DNA from: Xanthobacteraceae bacterium
GTDB taxonomy: Bacteria; Pseudomonadota; Alphaproteobacteria; Rhizobiales; Xanthobacteraceae
Direction: 5' to 3'
NCBI GenBank assembly: GCA_030043175.1
Contig: JASHYD010000986.1
Location: 1 to 12,265 of the forward strand
DNA length: 12,265 nt
This document shows positions 5,033 to 11,861 of this stretch, in pieces. The notes under the pieces are model-generated. The model was not told the origin of the DNA. It worked only from the letters and a program-made list of their open reading frames with translations, and made no database searches. The translations under genes were made by a program, and so were the position numbers. Positions within the stretch are counted from its first letter, which is position 1. Each line of letters opens with the position of its first letter.

Positions 5033-8000
5033 TTGAACATCTCCGAAACCTGCATTCGACGCCCCGTGATGACCACCCTCATCACGGCGTCGCTGATCGT
5101 CTTTGGAATCTTCGGTTACCGGCTGCTGGCGGTTGCCGCACTCCCGGCGGTCGATTTTCCGACCATCCAGATCACCGCCACCCTTCCGGGCGCGAGCCCC
5201 GAAACCATGGGGTCGTCGGTGGCCGGTCCGATCGAGCGAGCGCTTTCGGTCATTGCCGGCATCACTTCGCTCACCTCTACCTCCGCCCTTGGTATCAGCA
5301 CGATCATCATCCAGTTTGACCTGAACCGCAACATCGACGGCGCCGCGCTCGACGTCCAGACGGCGCTGACCGTGGCGGCGCGAAAGCTGCCTGTCGAAAT
5401 GCTGGTTCCTCCGTCCTTTCGCAAGGTCAATCCGGCCGATACGCCGATCATCATGTTCAGCTTGGTTTCATCGACGCTGCCGTTGTCGACAGTCGATGAT
5501 TATGGCGAGGTTACGCTGGCCCAGCAGATTTCCCAGCTGCCCGGAATATCGCAGGTTTTAGTGTACGGCGCGCAGAAGTTTGCCGTCAGAGTGCAGGTTG
5601 ATCCGGTCGCGGCGGCCTTGCGTGGCGTTGCCCTTGACGACGTGCGCAACATCCTTGCCAAAACCAATTCGAATACGCCGGTCGGCACGATCATTGGCAC
5701 CAGCCGTGCCACCACGCTCGATGCCTCGGCGGCGATGCGCCGCGCCGCCCAATACCGCGACGTGATCGCAGCCTATCGCAACGGCCAGCCCGTGAAGCTC
5801 AGCGAGATCGCCAACGTCATCGACGATGTTGAGAACCAGCTGACCACCAACCAGTACAACAATGAAAAATCGATTGTGCTCGCGATTTACAAGCAGTCGG
5901 ACGCCAACACTGTCAAGATCGTCGATTCGATATATGACCGCCTGCCGACCTACCGGGCTCAGATTCCGGCGTCGGTCAAGATGGAGCTGCTGGCCGACCG
6001 CTCCATCTCAATTCGCGACTCAGTCGCGGACGTCGAGGTCACGCTGGTCATAGCGATCGCGCTCGTCGTGCTTGTGATCTTTTTGTTCCTGCGCTCGGCC
6101 GCCGCCACCATCATTCCGTCGCTGGCGGTGCCGATTTCGCTCATTGCCACATGCGCGGCAATGTACGCCTTCGGATTCTCGATCAACAATATGACCCTGC
6201 TGGCGTTGACGCTTTCGGTCGGCTTCGTCGTCGACGACGCCATTGTGATGCTCGAGAATATCGTTCGCCACATCGAAGGCGGGATGCGGCCATTCGAGGC
6301 CGCGCTCAAAGGGTCGCGGGAAATCGGTTTCACCATCCTGTCGATCACCTTCTCGCTGATTGCCGTCTTCATCCCGGTGCTGTTGATGGGCGGGATGGTC
6401 GGACGCGTGTTCCGCGAATTCGCCGTGACCATCACGGTCACCATCCTGCTGTCCGGCTTCGTGTCGCTGACGCTGACGCCGATGCTTTGCGCACGGGTGC
6501 TCAAAAACCATCACGAGGGCGAAAGCCAAAACATCATCCTTCGCATTTTCGAAGCCATGTTCAAGGCGTGGCTGCGCGCCTATGAGATCACACTCGATCT
6601 GTGTCTGAAGTACCGGTCGATCGTGCTGTTGATCATGCTTAGTACGTTGGCCGCAACGGTGTGGCTCTATATCGTCATTCCCAAGGGCTTCTTCCCGGTG
6701 GAGGACACCGGTTTCATCCAGGCCACCATCGAAGGTCCGTCGGATATTTCATTCTCCGCCATGGTCGATCGCGCGCGGCAGATCGCAGAAATCGTGCACC
6801 GGGACCCGGCTGTCGACTACTTCAATCTTACGGTCGGCGGCGGCGGGCCGAACCCGACCAATAACTACGCACGCCTGTTCGTGGCGCTCAAGCCGCGCGA
6901 GGAGCGCGGCATAAACTCGACTGAGGTCATTCAGCGGCTGCGCGGGCCGGCCAATTCATTCACGGGCATGGCCGCCTACTGGCAAAACGTGCAGAACATC
7001 AACATCACCGGCCGCATTTCCAAGAGTGAGTTCCAGTACACGCTGCAGTCGAGCGATACCGAGACGCTCTACGGGGCCGGGCCGGAGATGCTGGAGAAGA
7101 TATCCAAGCTTGCGGGGCTGCGCGACGTCACCGGCGACCTCTATATCAAGAATCCGCAGATGACGATCGAAATCGATCGCGAGGCGGCCGGCGTCTATGG
7201 CGTGTCGCAGGACCAGATCCGCCAGGAATTGTACAATTGCTTCGGCGTCAGGCAGGTTGCGACGATCTACACCGCGATCAACGATTACCAGGTGATCGAG
7301 GAGTGTGATCCGAGCGTCCAGACCGACCCCACCGGCCTCAACAAGCTCTTCCTTAAGACCAATCTCAACGGACAGGCGACCGGGGGTATTGCGCCGGCCG
7401 TGGGCTCCGGCATCAACGGGGCGTCTCCGCCGACCGGACCGGTTATCCCGATGAGCGCCGTGACTCGGATGGTGCCGTCGGTCGGTGCCCTGATGGTCAA
7501 TCACCAGGGTCAACAGCCGGCGATGACGATTTCATTCAACCTGGCGCCCGGCTATGCGCTCGGAGCTGCCGTCGATGCGATCCGGCAAATCGAGGATGAG
7601 AGCCACTTGCCGGCTTCGATCGTGTCGGGCTTCCAGGGTGCCGCACAAGTGTTTCAGGATTCGCTTAAAGGGCAAGGCGTGTTGGTTCTGGCGGCCATAT
7701 TCGCCGCTTTCGTGATACTCGGCATTCTTTACGAGAGCTTCATTCACCCGATCACCATCATCTCGGGACTGCCGTCGGCCGGCGTCGGCGCGCTGCTCGT
7801 GCTGATCGCCTTCAAGATGGACCTGACGGTCATTGCCATGATCGGCATTGTCATGCTGGTCGGGATCGTGAAGAAAAACGCGATCATGATGATTGATTTC
7901 GCGATTCAGCGCCGGGCCGTCGGCCTTTCCGCGGAAGAAGCAATACGCGACGCCTGCCTGCTGCGGTTCCGGCCCATCATGATGACGAGTCTCGCGGCGA

Positions 8001-8236
8001 TCTTCGGCGCGTTGCCGATCGCGCTTGGCGCCGGCGCCGGTGCCGAATTGCGCCAGCCGCTCGGCGTCTCGGTCGTCGGTGGCCTCTTGGTGTCCCAGCT
8101 GTTGACGCTCTACATCACCCCCGTTGTCTACATCTATCTCGACAAGGTTGACCTGCTGTTACGGCGCCGCCTCGAGCCGCCCGAACACGTGGTGGAAGAG
8201 CCCGAGGATCGCACGCATGCCGTCGCCGCGGAGTAA
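5033..8236 (+). CDS. RND-family inner-membrane efflux pump (HAE1 type, MdtB/MdtC-like)
   Basis: Proton-driven multidrug exporter subunit of 1067 residues, slightly longer than AcrB or MdtB (about 1040-1050). It opens with M-N-I-S-E-T-C-I-R-R-P-V-M-T-T-L, the standard RND N terminus, from a TTG codon. TM1 is about 10-30; a large porter loop follows; TM2-TM6 lie about 336-490; a second porter loop runs to about 885; the last TM helices end near 1038. Proton-relay residues are present: Asp401-Asp402 in F-V-V-D-D-A-I-V-M-L-E-N (AcrB Asp407/408) and Lys948 in G-I-V-K-K-N-A-I-M-M-I-D-F-A (AcrB Lys940). A Gly/Pro-rich stretch at about 782-804 precedes P-V-I-P-M-S-A-V and looks longer than in enterobacterial homologues. 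It is co-transcribed with the adaptor; no outer-membrane channel gene follows. Homotrimer is inferred because only one pump gene is present. Substrate cannot be told from sequence. Confidence 0.95.
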   Translation: MNISETCIRRPVMTTLITASLIVFGIFGYRLLAVAALPAVDFPTIQITATLPGASPETMGSSVAGPIERALSVIAGITSLTSTSALGISTIIIQFDLNRNIDGAALDVQTALTVAARKLPVEMLVPPSFRKVNPADTPIIMFSLVSSTLPLSTVDDYGEVTLAQQISQLPGISQVLVYGAQKFAVRVQVDPVAAALRGVALDDVRNILAKTNSNTPVGTIIGTSRATTLDASAAMRRAAQYRDVIAAYRNGQPVKLSEIANVIDDVENQLTTNQYNNEKSIVLAIYKQSDANTVKIVDSIYDRLPTYRAQIPASVKMELLADRSISIRDSVADVEVTLVIAIALVVLVIFLFLRSAAATIIPSLAVPISLIATCAAMYAFGFSINNMTLLALTLSVGFVVDDAIVMLENIVRHIEGGMRPFEAALKGSREIGFTILSITFSLIAVFIPVLLMGGMVGRVFREFAVTITVTILLSGFVSLTLTPMLCARVLKNHHEGESQNIILRIFEAMFKAWLRAYEITLDLCLKYRSIVLLIMLSTLAATVWLYIVIPKGFFPVEDTGFIQATIEGPSDISFSAMVDRARQIAEIVHRDPAVDYFNLTVGGGGPNPTNNYARLFVALKPREERGINSTEVIQRLRGPANSFTGMAAYWQNVQNINITGRISKSEFQYTLQSSDTETLYGAGPEMLEKISKLAGLRDVTGDLYIKNPQMTIEIDREAAGVYGVSQDQIRQELYNCFGVRQVATIYTAINDYQVIEECDPSVQTDPTGLNKLFLKTNLNGQATGGIAPAVGSGINGASPPTGPVIPMSAVTRMVPSVGALMVNHQGQQPAMTISFNLAPGYALGAAVDAIRQIEDESHLPASIVSGFQGAAQVFQDSLKGQGVLVLAAIFAAFVILGILYESFIHPITIISGLPSAGVGALLVLIAFKMDLTVIAMIGIVMLVGIVKKNAIMMIDFAIQRRAVGLSAEEAIRDACLLRFRPIMMTSLAAIFGALPIALGAGAGAELRQPLGVSVVGGLLVSQLLTLYITPVVYIYLDKVDLLLRRRLEPPEHVVEEPEDRTHAVAAE

Positions 8237-8244
8237 CCGCGGCG
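8224..8244. terminator. GC-rich hairpin over the pump stop codon, possible terminator
   Basis: CGCCGCGG and CCGCGGCG form a perfect 8-bp stem with loop AGTAA, and the TAA stop of the pump gene lies inside the loop. It is the only strong structure between the convergent pump and erpA genes (33-bp gap). No T-run follows, so termination by this hairpin is a proposal. Confidence 0.4.
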
Positions 8245-8269
8245 GAGCAACTTGACCCTAACACGCGAG

Positions 8270-8599
8270 TTACAACGAGAAACTCGTGCCGCACCCGCAG
8301 GACGCGGTCGCCAGCGGATTGTTGATTCGGAACGACGAACCGATCAGGTCATCCACGAAATCGATCTCGGCGCCCGCCATGTATTGCACCGACACCGGGT
8401 CGACCAGCACGGTCACCCCGTCGCGGGCGATTGCAAGGTCATCCTCCGCTTGAGCGGTGACGAAATCGAACTTGTATTGGAATCCGGAGCAGCCACCGCC
8501 TGCGACGCTGACGCGCAGCATCGATCCCGGCGGTTCGGCCTTGAGAATCTCGCCAACCCGTCGCGCGGCCCGTTCCGTCAATGCCAGCGAGCTTGCCAT
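8270..8599 (-). CDS. erpA: Iron-sulfur cluster insertion protein (A-type carrier, HesB/IscA family)
   Basis: Carrier that accepts Fe-S clusters from the assembly machinery and hands them to apoproteins; cytoplasmic, usually dimeric. It has 109 residues from the ATG at 8599, the normal family length (E. coli ErpA 114). The three cluster-binding cysteines are present: Cys37 in A-G-G-G-C-S-G-F-Q-Y and Cys101 and Cys103 in the terminal S-C-G-C-G-T-S-F. The N-terminal L-A-L-T-E-R-A-A-R-R-V and I-D-F-V-D-D-L-I-G-S-S-F are typical. A GTG one codon upstream (8602) is an alternative start. ErpA is favoured over IscA because no isc genes are adjacent and the dgt-argS neighbourhood is, as I recall it, the usual erpA setting in Rhizobiales; the paralogue call is moderately sure. 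Confidence 0.92.
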   Translation of the reverse strand: MASSLALTERAARRVGEILKAEPPGSMLRVSVAGGGCSGFQYKFDFVTAQAEDDLAIARDGVTVLVDPVSVQYMAGAEIDFVDDLIGSSFRINNPLATASCGCGTSFSL

Positions 8600-8682
8600 C
8601 ACAATCCATTGCCTATCTTAATCAATAAATATGTGCGGACGGCGGTCCCGTCAACGGTGGCCGGGGCCGCCAAAGGACGTAG

Positions 8683-8715
8683 AAGGAGCGGCACATGGTG
8701 AGAGCGTGGCAGTGA
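8683..8715 (+). other. Six-codon leader mini-ORF with strong Shine-Dalgarno before dgt
   Basis: AAGGAG (8683-8688) stands 6 nt before an ATG at 8695, which opens M-V-R-A-W-Q and stops with TGA at 8713-8715. That frame is not the dgt frame. Its stop overlaps a GTG (8712-8714) that is in the dgt frame, in the GTGA arrangement typical of translational coupling. The strongest ribosome-binding site of this intergenic region therefore serves the mini-ORF. Whether it is translated is unknown. Confidence 0.35.
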
Positions 8716-9956
8716 ATCTGGGCCGGACGCGGGCGCCGTTTGCGGCGAATCCGGCTGCCAGTCGCGGCCGTCTTTATGACGAGCCGCCGAGCGCGACGCG
8801 CAACGATTACCGCCGCGATTGCGACCGCATTATCCATTCCACGGCGTTTCGGCGGCTCGCCCACAAGACCCAGGTTTTTATCTATCACGAAGGCGACCAC
8901 TATCGCACCCGCCTCACCCACACCCTTGAGGTGACCCAGATTGCGCGGTCGCTTGCGCGCGCGCTCGGCCTCGACGAGGACCTCGCCGAGGCCTGCGCTC
9001 TCGCCCACGATCTCGGTCATCCGCCGTTTGGCCATTCGGGCGAGCGTGCTCTCGATCAATGCCTCACATCCGACGGCGGATTCGATCATAACGCCCAGAC
9101 CCTCTCGGTCGTCACCCGGCTGGAGCGCCGCTACGCGGGCTTCGACGGTCTCAACCTGACGTTCGAAACCCTGGAGGGCCTCGTAAAGCATAACGGCCCA
9201 TTGACGGACGCGCGTGGCCGCCCAACAGGTCGCCATGCCGCCCGCGGAGTCGCGCGCGCAATTCTCGACTACAACGCCCTGCAGGACCTCCAACTTGATC
9301 TCTACCCCAGCGCCGAGGCTCAGGCCGGAGCTATCGCCGACGACATCGCATACGATGCGCACGATATTGACGATGGCCTGCGCGCGCGGATGTTCGCTCT
9401 CGACGAACTCGCCACATTGCCCCTGATCGGCGACATTCTCGCGCAAATCGAACAGCGAGGTTGCCCTGCCTCGCATGACGGGCATGGTAAGCCGATATGT
9501 GCTCCGCCGTCTGCAGGGGAGGGCAGGGCAGGGGAGCGTCGCGCCCACGAATTGGTGCGAGCGCTGATCGCTCGCATGATCGAGGATGTGATCGGCCATT
9601 CGCAGCGCCTGATTGACGAGCGCGCGCCCGCCTCTGTCGACGACATCCGGCGTGCCGGCGCGCCGGCAGTGGCGTTCTCGCCGGCCATCGCGGCCGCCGA
9701 CCGCGCCATCAAGGCATTCCTATTTCCGCGCATGTATCGCCATCCGCGCATCGTGCGGGTCATGGACGACGCTCAGCGTGTGGTAACCGACTTGTTTGCA
9801 CACTACATGCGCGCTCCCGACGATCTGCCGTGGGATGCGCCCGCGCAGACGGAGGCGGCGGCCCGCCGCATTGCCGATTTCATCGCCGGCATGACTGACC
9901 GCTATGCGCTGTCCGAGCACGCGCGACTTTTTGACTCGACCCCCGAACTGCGTTAG
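8706..9956 (+). CDS. dgt: Deoxyguanosinetriphosphate triphosphohydrolase-like protein (HD superfamily)
   Basis: Cytoplasmic hydrolase that splits dNTPs, classically dGTP, to deoxynucleoside and triphosphate, and so adjusts dNTP pools. From the GTG at 8706 it has 416 residues; a GTG at 8712 is equally possible. The N-terminal [25 protein letters not shown] signature spans residues 34-58. The metal-binding HD set is complete: His72 in R-L-T-H-T-L-E-V, His101-Asp102 in [11 protein letters not shown], and Asp217 in [16 protein letters not shown] (128-132) and K-H-N-G-P-L (161-166) are also typical. Residues about 252-279 are an unusual Gly/Arg/Pro/Ala-rich stretch before H-E-L-V-R and look longer than the usual linker. 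The gene diverges from erpA, and argS follows after 44 bp. Confidence 0.93.
   Translation: MAVNLGRTRAPFAANPAASRGRLYDEPPSATRNDYRRDCDRIIHSTAFRRLAHKTQVFIYHEGDHYRTRLTHTLEVTQIARSLARALGLDEDLAEACALAHDLGHPPFGHSGERALDQCLTSDGGFDHNAQTLSVVTRLERRYAGFDGLNLTFETLEGLVKHNGPLTDARGRPTGRHAARGVARAILDYNALQDLQLDLYPSAEAQAGAIADDIAYDAHDIDDGLRARMFALDELATLPLIGDILAQIEQRGCPASHDGHGKPICAPPSAGEGRAGERRAHELVRALIARMIEDVIGHSQRLIDERAPASVDDIRRAGAPAVAFSPAIAAADRAIKAFLFPRMYRHPRIVRVMDDAQRVVTDLFAHYMRAPDDLPWDAPAQTEAAARRIADFIAGMTDRYALSEHARLFDSTPELR
9516..9534 (+). other. Putative G-quadruplex motif within dgt
   Basis: Four G-runs separated by loops of 1, 2 and 2 nt, GGGGAGGGCAGGGCAGGGG, lie on the coding strand. This fits the canonical G-quadruplex pattern with very short loops, usually the most stable kind. 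It falls inside the linker-like segment of dgt and is flanked by an inverted GCTCC (9501-9505) / GGAGC (9533-9537). Folding in the cell is inferred, not shown. Confidence 0.5.
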
Positions 9957-10000
9957 GCGCATTGCAACGCAACGGTGCATGCTTCGCTTTGCCCATCCGC

Positions 10001-11770
10001 ATGAACGTCTTCACCCGGTTCACCGCCCACGTCCGCTCGGCCGTTGAAACGCTCGCCGCCGGGGGAACGTTTGCGCATCCGCCGGAACTTGAGCGCATCG
10101 TTGTAGAGCCGCCGCGGGATGCGGCCCACGGCGACCTCGCGACCAATGCCGCCATGGCGCTCGCGAAGGAGGCCGGTCTCAAGCCGCGAGAACTTGCCGA
10201 GCGCCTGGCGGCCGAGCTTGGCAAGCGGCCGGAGATAACGAAGGTCGAGGTCGCCGGACCCGGCTTCATCAACATGACGCTCGCGCCGTCGGTGTGGCAG
10301 CAGGCGCTCCATGACGCGATTCTAGCCGGGCCTGATTATGGCCGCAGCGATACCGGCAGAGGCGAGCCCATCAACGTCGAGTATGTCTCAGCCAACCCGA
10401 CCGGACCGATGCATGTGGGCCATTGCCGCGGAGCCGTGTTCGGGGATGCGCTCGCCAACCTGCTGGCCTTCGCGGGCTATGCGGTAAGCCGGGAATACTA
10501 CGTCAACGACGCCGGGGCCCAGGTCGATGTGCTCGCCCGCTCGGCTTATCTGCGTTACCGGGAGGCGCTTGGAGAAAACATCATGATCCCGGAAGGCTTC
10601 TATCCGGGGGACTACCTCAAACCGGTTGGTGAAGCGCTGGCATCAGAGCACGGCCCGACGCTCAAGGAGATGCCCGAGGAGGCGTGGCTGCCGATCGTGC
10701 GCGCGAAGGCCATCGACATGATGATGGCGGAGATCCGCGAGGACCTGGCAAGCTTGAACGTCCGGCACGACGTCTTTTTTTCTGAGCGCTCGCTCATCGA
10801 AGGCGAGAGCAACGTGGTCGCGCAGACCATCGCGGAGCTGCGGGCTGCCGGCAAAGTCTACGAAGGACGACTGCCACCCCCAAAGGGGGGAGCCGAGGAG
10901 GACTGGGAAGACCGCGAGCAGACTCTTTTCCGCTCGACAGAACTCGGCGACGATGTCGATCGGCCGCTCAAGAAGTCCGATGGCAGCTACACCTATTTTG
11001 CTTCCGACATCGCATATCACAAGTCGAAGCTCGACCGCGGCTTCCGCAATATGGTCGACGTCTGGGGCGCGGACCATGGCGGCTATATCAGACGCATGAA
11101 GGCGGCCGTCAGAGCGGTCGGCGGCGAAGCGGCCACGCTCGACGTAAAAATCATTCAGCTCGTTAAGCTGCTGCGGGCCGGCGAACCGGTTAAAATGTCC
11201 AAGCGGGCCGGAGACTTCGTGACCTTGCGCGAGGTCGTGGACGAGGTCGGGGTCGATGCCGTCCGCTTCATGATGCTCTACCGCAAGAACGATGCGCCGC
11301 TCGACTTCGACCTCGCCAAGGTGATCGAGCAATCGCGCGACAATCCCGTGTTCTATGTTCAATATGGCCATGCCCGCGGACAATCGGTGTTCCGCAACGC
11401 GCGCGAGGTCATTGCGACCCTTCCGCAGGGCGACCGCGAGCGCCGGCACGCATTGTCGCAAGCCGCGCTGTCGCGACTCGATGAGGCGGCGGAATTGGCC
11501 CTGATGCGGCGAGTTGCACTCTTTCCGCGCCTCGTTGAAGCCGCGGCAGCGTCTCACGAGCCTCATAGAATCGCCTTCTATCTGTATGAACTTGCGAGCG
11601 ATTTCCATGCCCTTTGGACGAAGGGAAAGGATGCGCCACATTTACGCTTCATTATCCAGAATGATCGAGAAATGACGTTGGCGCGCGTGGCGCTCGTGCA
11701 GGGCGTGGTGACCGTGCTTGCTTGCGGGCTCGCCGTGTTAGGAGTAGGCGCGCCGGACGAAATGAGGTGA
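10001..11770 (+). CDS. argS: Arginyl-tRNA synthetase
   Basis: Class I aminoacyl-tRNA synthetase that charges tRNA-Arg for translation; cytoplasmic, monomeric in the family. It has 589 residues from the ATG at 10001. The N-terminal additional domain (about 1-115) includes [17 protein letters not shown]. The nucleotide-binding HIGH motif appears as [11 protein letters not shown] (131-141). The family block W-G-A-D-H-G-G-Y follows near 355-365. The second signature is K-M-S-K-R at 398-402. The C-terminal DALR anticodon-binding domain begins around 450 with [13 protein letters not shown]. No good Shine-Dalgarno is visible before 10001; a TTG at 9962 in frame would add 13 residues that are not family-like. 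It lies 44 bp after dgt, probably in the same transcript, and is followed by the SPOR-like gene. Confidence 0.96.
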   Translation: MNVFTRFTAHVRSAVETLAAGGTFAHPPELERIVVEPPRDAAHGDLATNAAMALAKEAGLKPRELAERLAAELGKRPEITKVEVAGPGFINMTLAPSVWQQALHDAILAGPDYGRSDTGRGEPINVEYVSANPTGPMHVGHCRGAVFGDALANLLAFAGYAVSREYYVNDAGAQVDVLARSAYLRYREALGENIMIPEGFYPGDYLKPVGEALASEHGPTLKEMPEEAWLPIVRAKAIDMMMAEIREDLASLNVRHDVFFSERSLIEGESNVVAQTIAELRAAGKVYEGRLPPPKGGAEEDWEDREQTLFRSTELGDDVDRPLKKSDGSYTYFASDIAYHKSKLDRGFRNMVDVWGADHGGYIRRMKAAVRAVGGEAATLDVKIIQLVKLLRAGEPVKMSKRAGDFVTLREVVDEVGVDAVRFMMLYRKNDAPLDFDLAKVIEQSRDNPVFYVQYGHARGQSVFRNAREVIATLPQGDRERRHALSQAALSRLDEAAELALMRRVALFPRLVEAAAASHEPHRIAFYLYELASDFHALWTKGKDAPHLRFIIQNDREMTLARVALVQGVVTVLACGLAVLGVGAPDEMR

Positions 11771-11799
11771 TCAGCGGCGCTGCCGTGCCCTTGCCAGCC

Positions 11800-11840
11800 T
11801 CCCTCCCTGTCCCGGCTCGCAGGAAGCTGGGGAGGAGGGA
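11800..11840. repeat. Imperfect inverted repeat with C-runs and G-runs between argS and the next gene
   Basis: TCCCTCC (11800-11806) pairs with GGAGGGA (11834-11840); an alternative pairing is CCAGC (11794-11798) with GCTGG (11826-11830). The left arm has consecutive C-runs (on the minus strand GGGACAGGGAGGGAGG), and the right arm has GGGGAGGAGGG. It may be a degenerate dispersed palindromic element or a weak argS terminator; no T-run follows. The 91-bp gap contains no other clear signal except the ribosome-binding site noted next. Confidence 0.35.
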
Positions 11841-11855
11841 TAGATGAGGTTGTAA
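11831..11855 (+). other. Strong Shine-Dalgarno with a three-codon ORF before the SPOR-like gene
   Basis: GGAGGAGGG (11831-11839) stands 4 nt before an ATG at 11844 that reads M-R-L and stops at TAA (11853-11855). The next gene starts 6 nt later, in the same frame, at 11862. The better ribosome-binding site thus serves a three-codon ORF, and the real start has only AGG 12 nt upstream. Re-initiation or an ancestral start cut off by the TAA are both possible. Confidence 0.35.
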
Positions 11856-11861
11856 TCGCAA

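Noticed and set aside
5959..6529. Long minus-strand frames opposite the RND pump
   Set aside because: Composition (Asp, Arg, His, Gln rich in one frame, Ser/Thr rich in the other) is typical of antisense readings of membrane-helix codons; the pump frame is unambiguous.
8600..8705. Iron-responsive operator in the AT-rich erpA-dgt spacer
   Set aside because: The AT-rich stretch around 8612-8635 invites such a reading, but I cannot match it to a defined IscR, RirA or Irr site by eye.
8622..9599. 325-codon minus-strand open frame opposite dgt
   Set aside because: It is the antisense shadow of a clear dgt frame with all HD motifs; its protein has no recognisable features.
10877..10890. CCCCC-AAA-GGGGGG hairpin and G6 run inside argS
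   Set aside because: It encodes the family-conserved G-R-L-P-P-P-K-G block, and the frame continues normally, so the hairpin is a by-product of the codons.
10643..11641. 332-codon minus-strand open frame opposite argS
   Set aside because: Shadow of argS in GC-rich DNA; argS is complete with both class I signatures.
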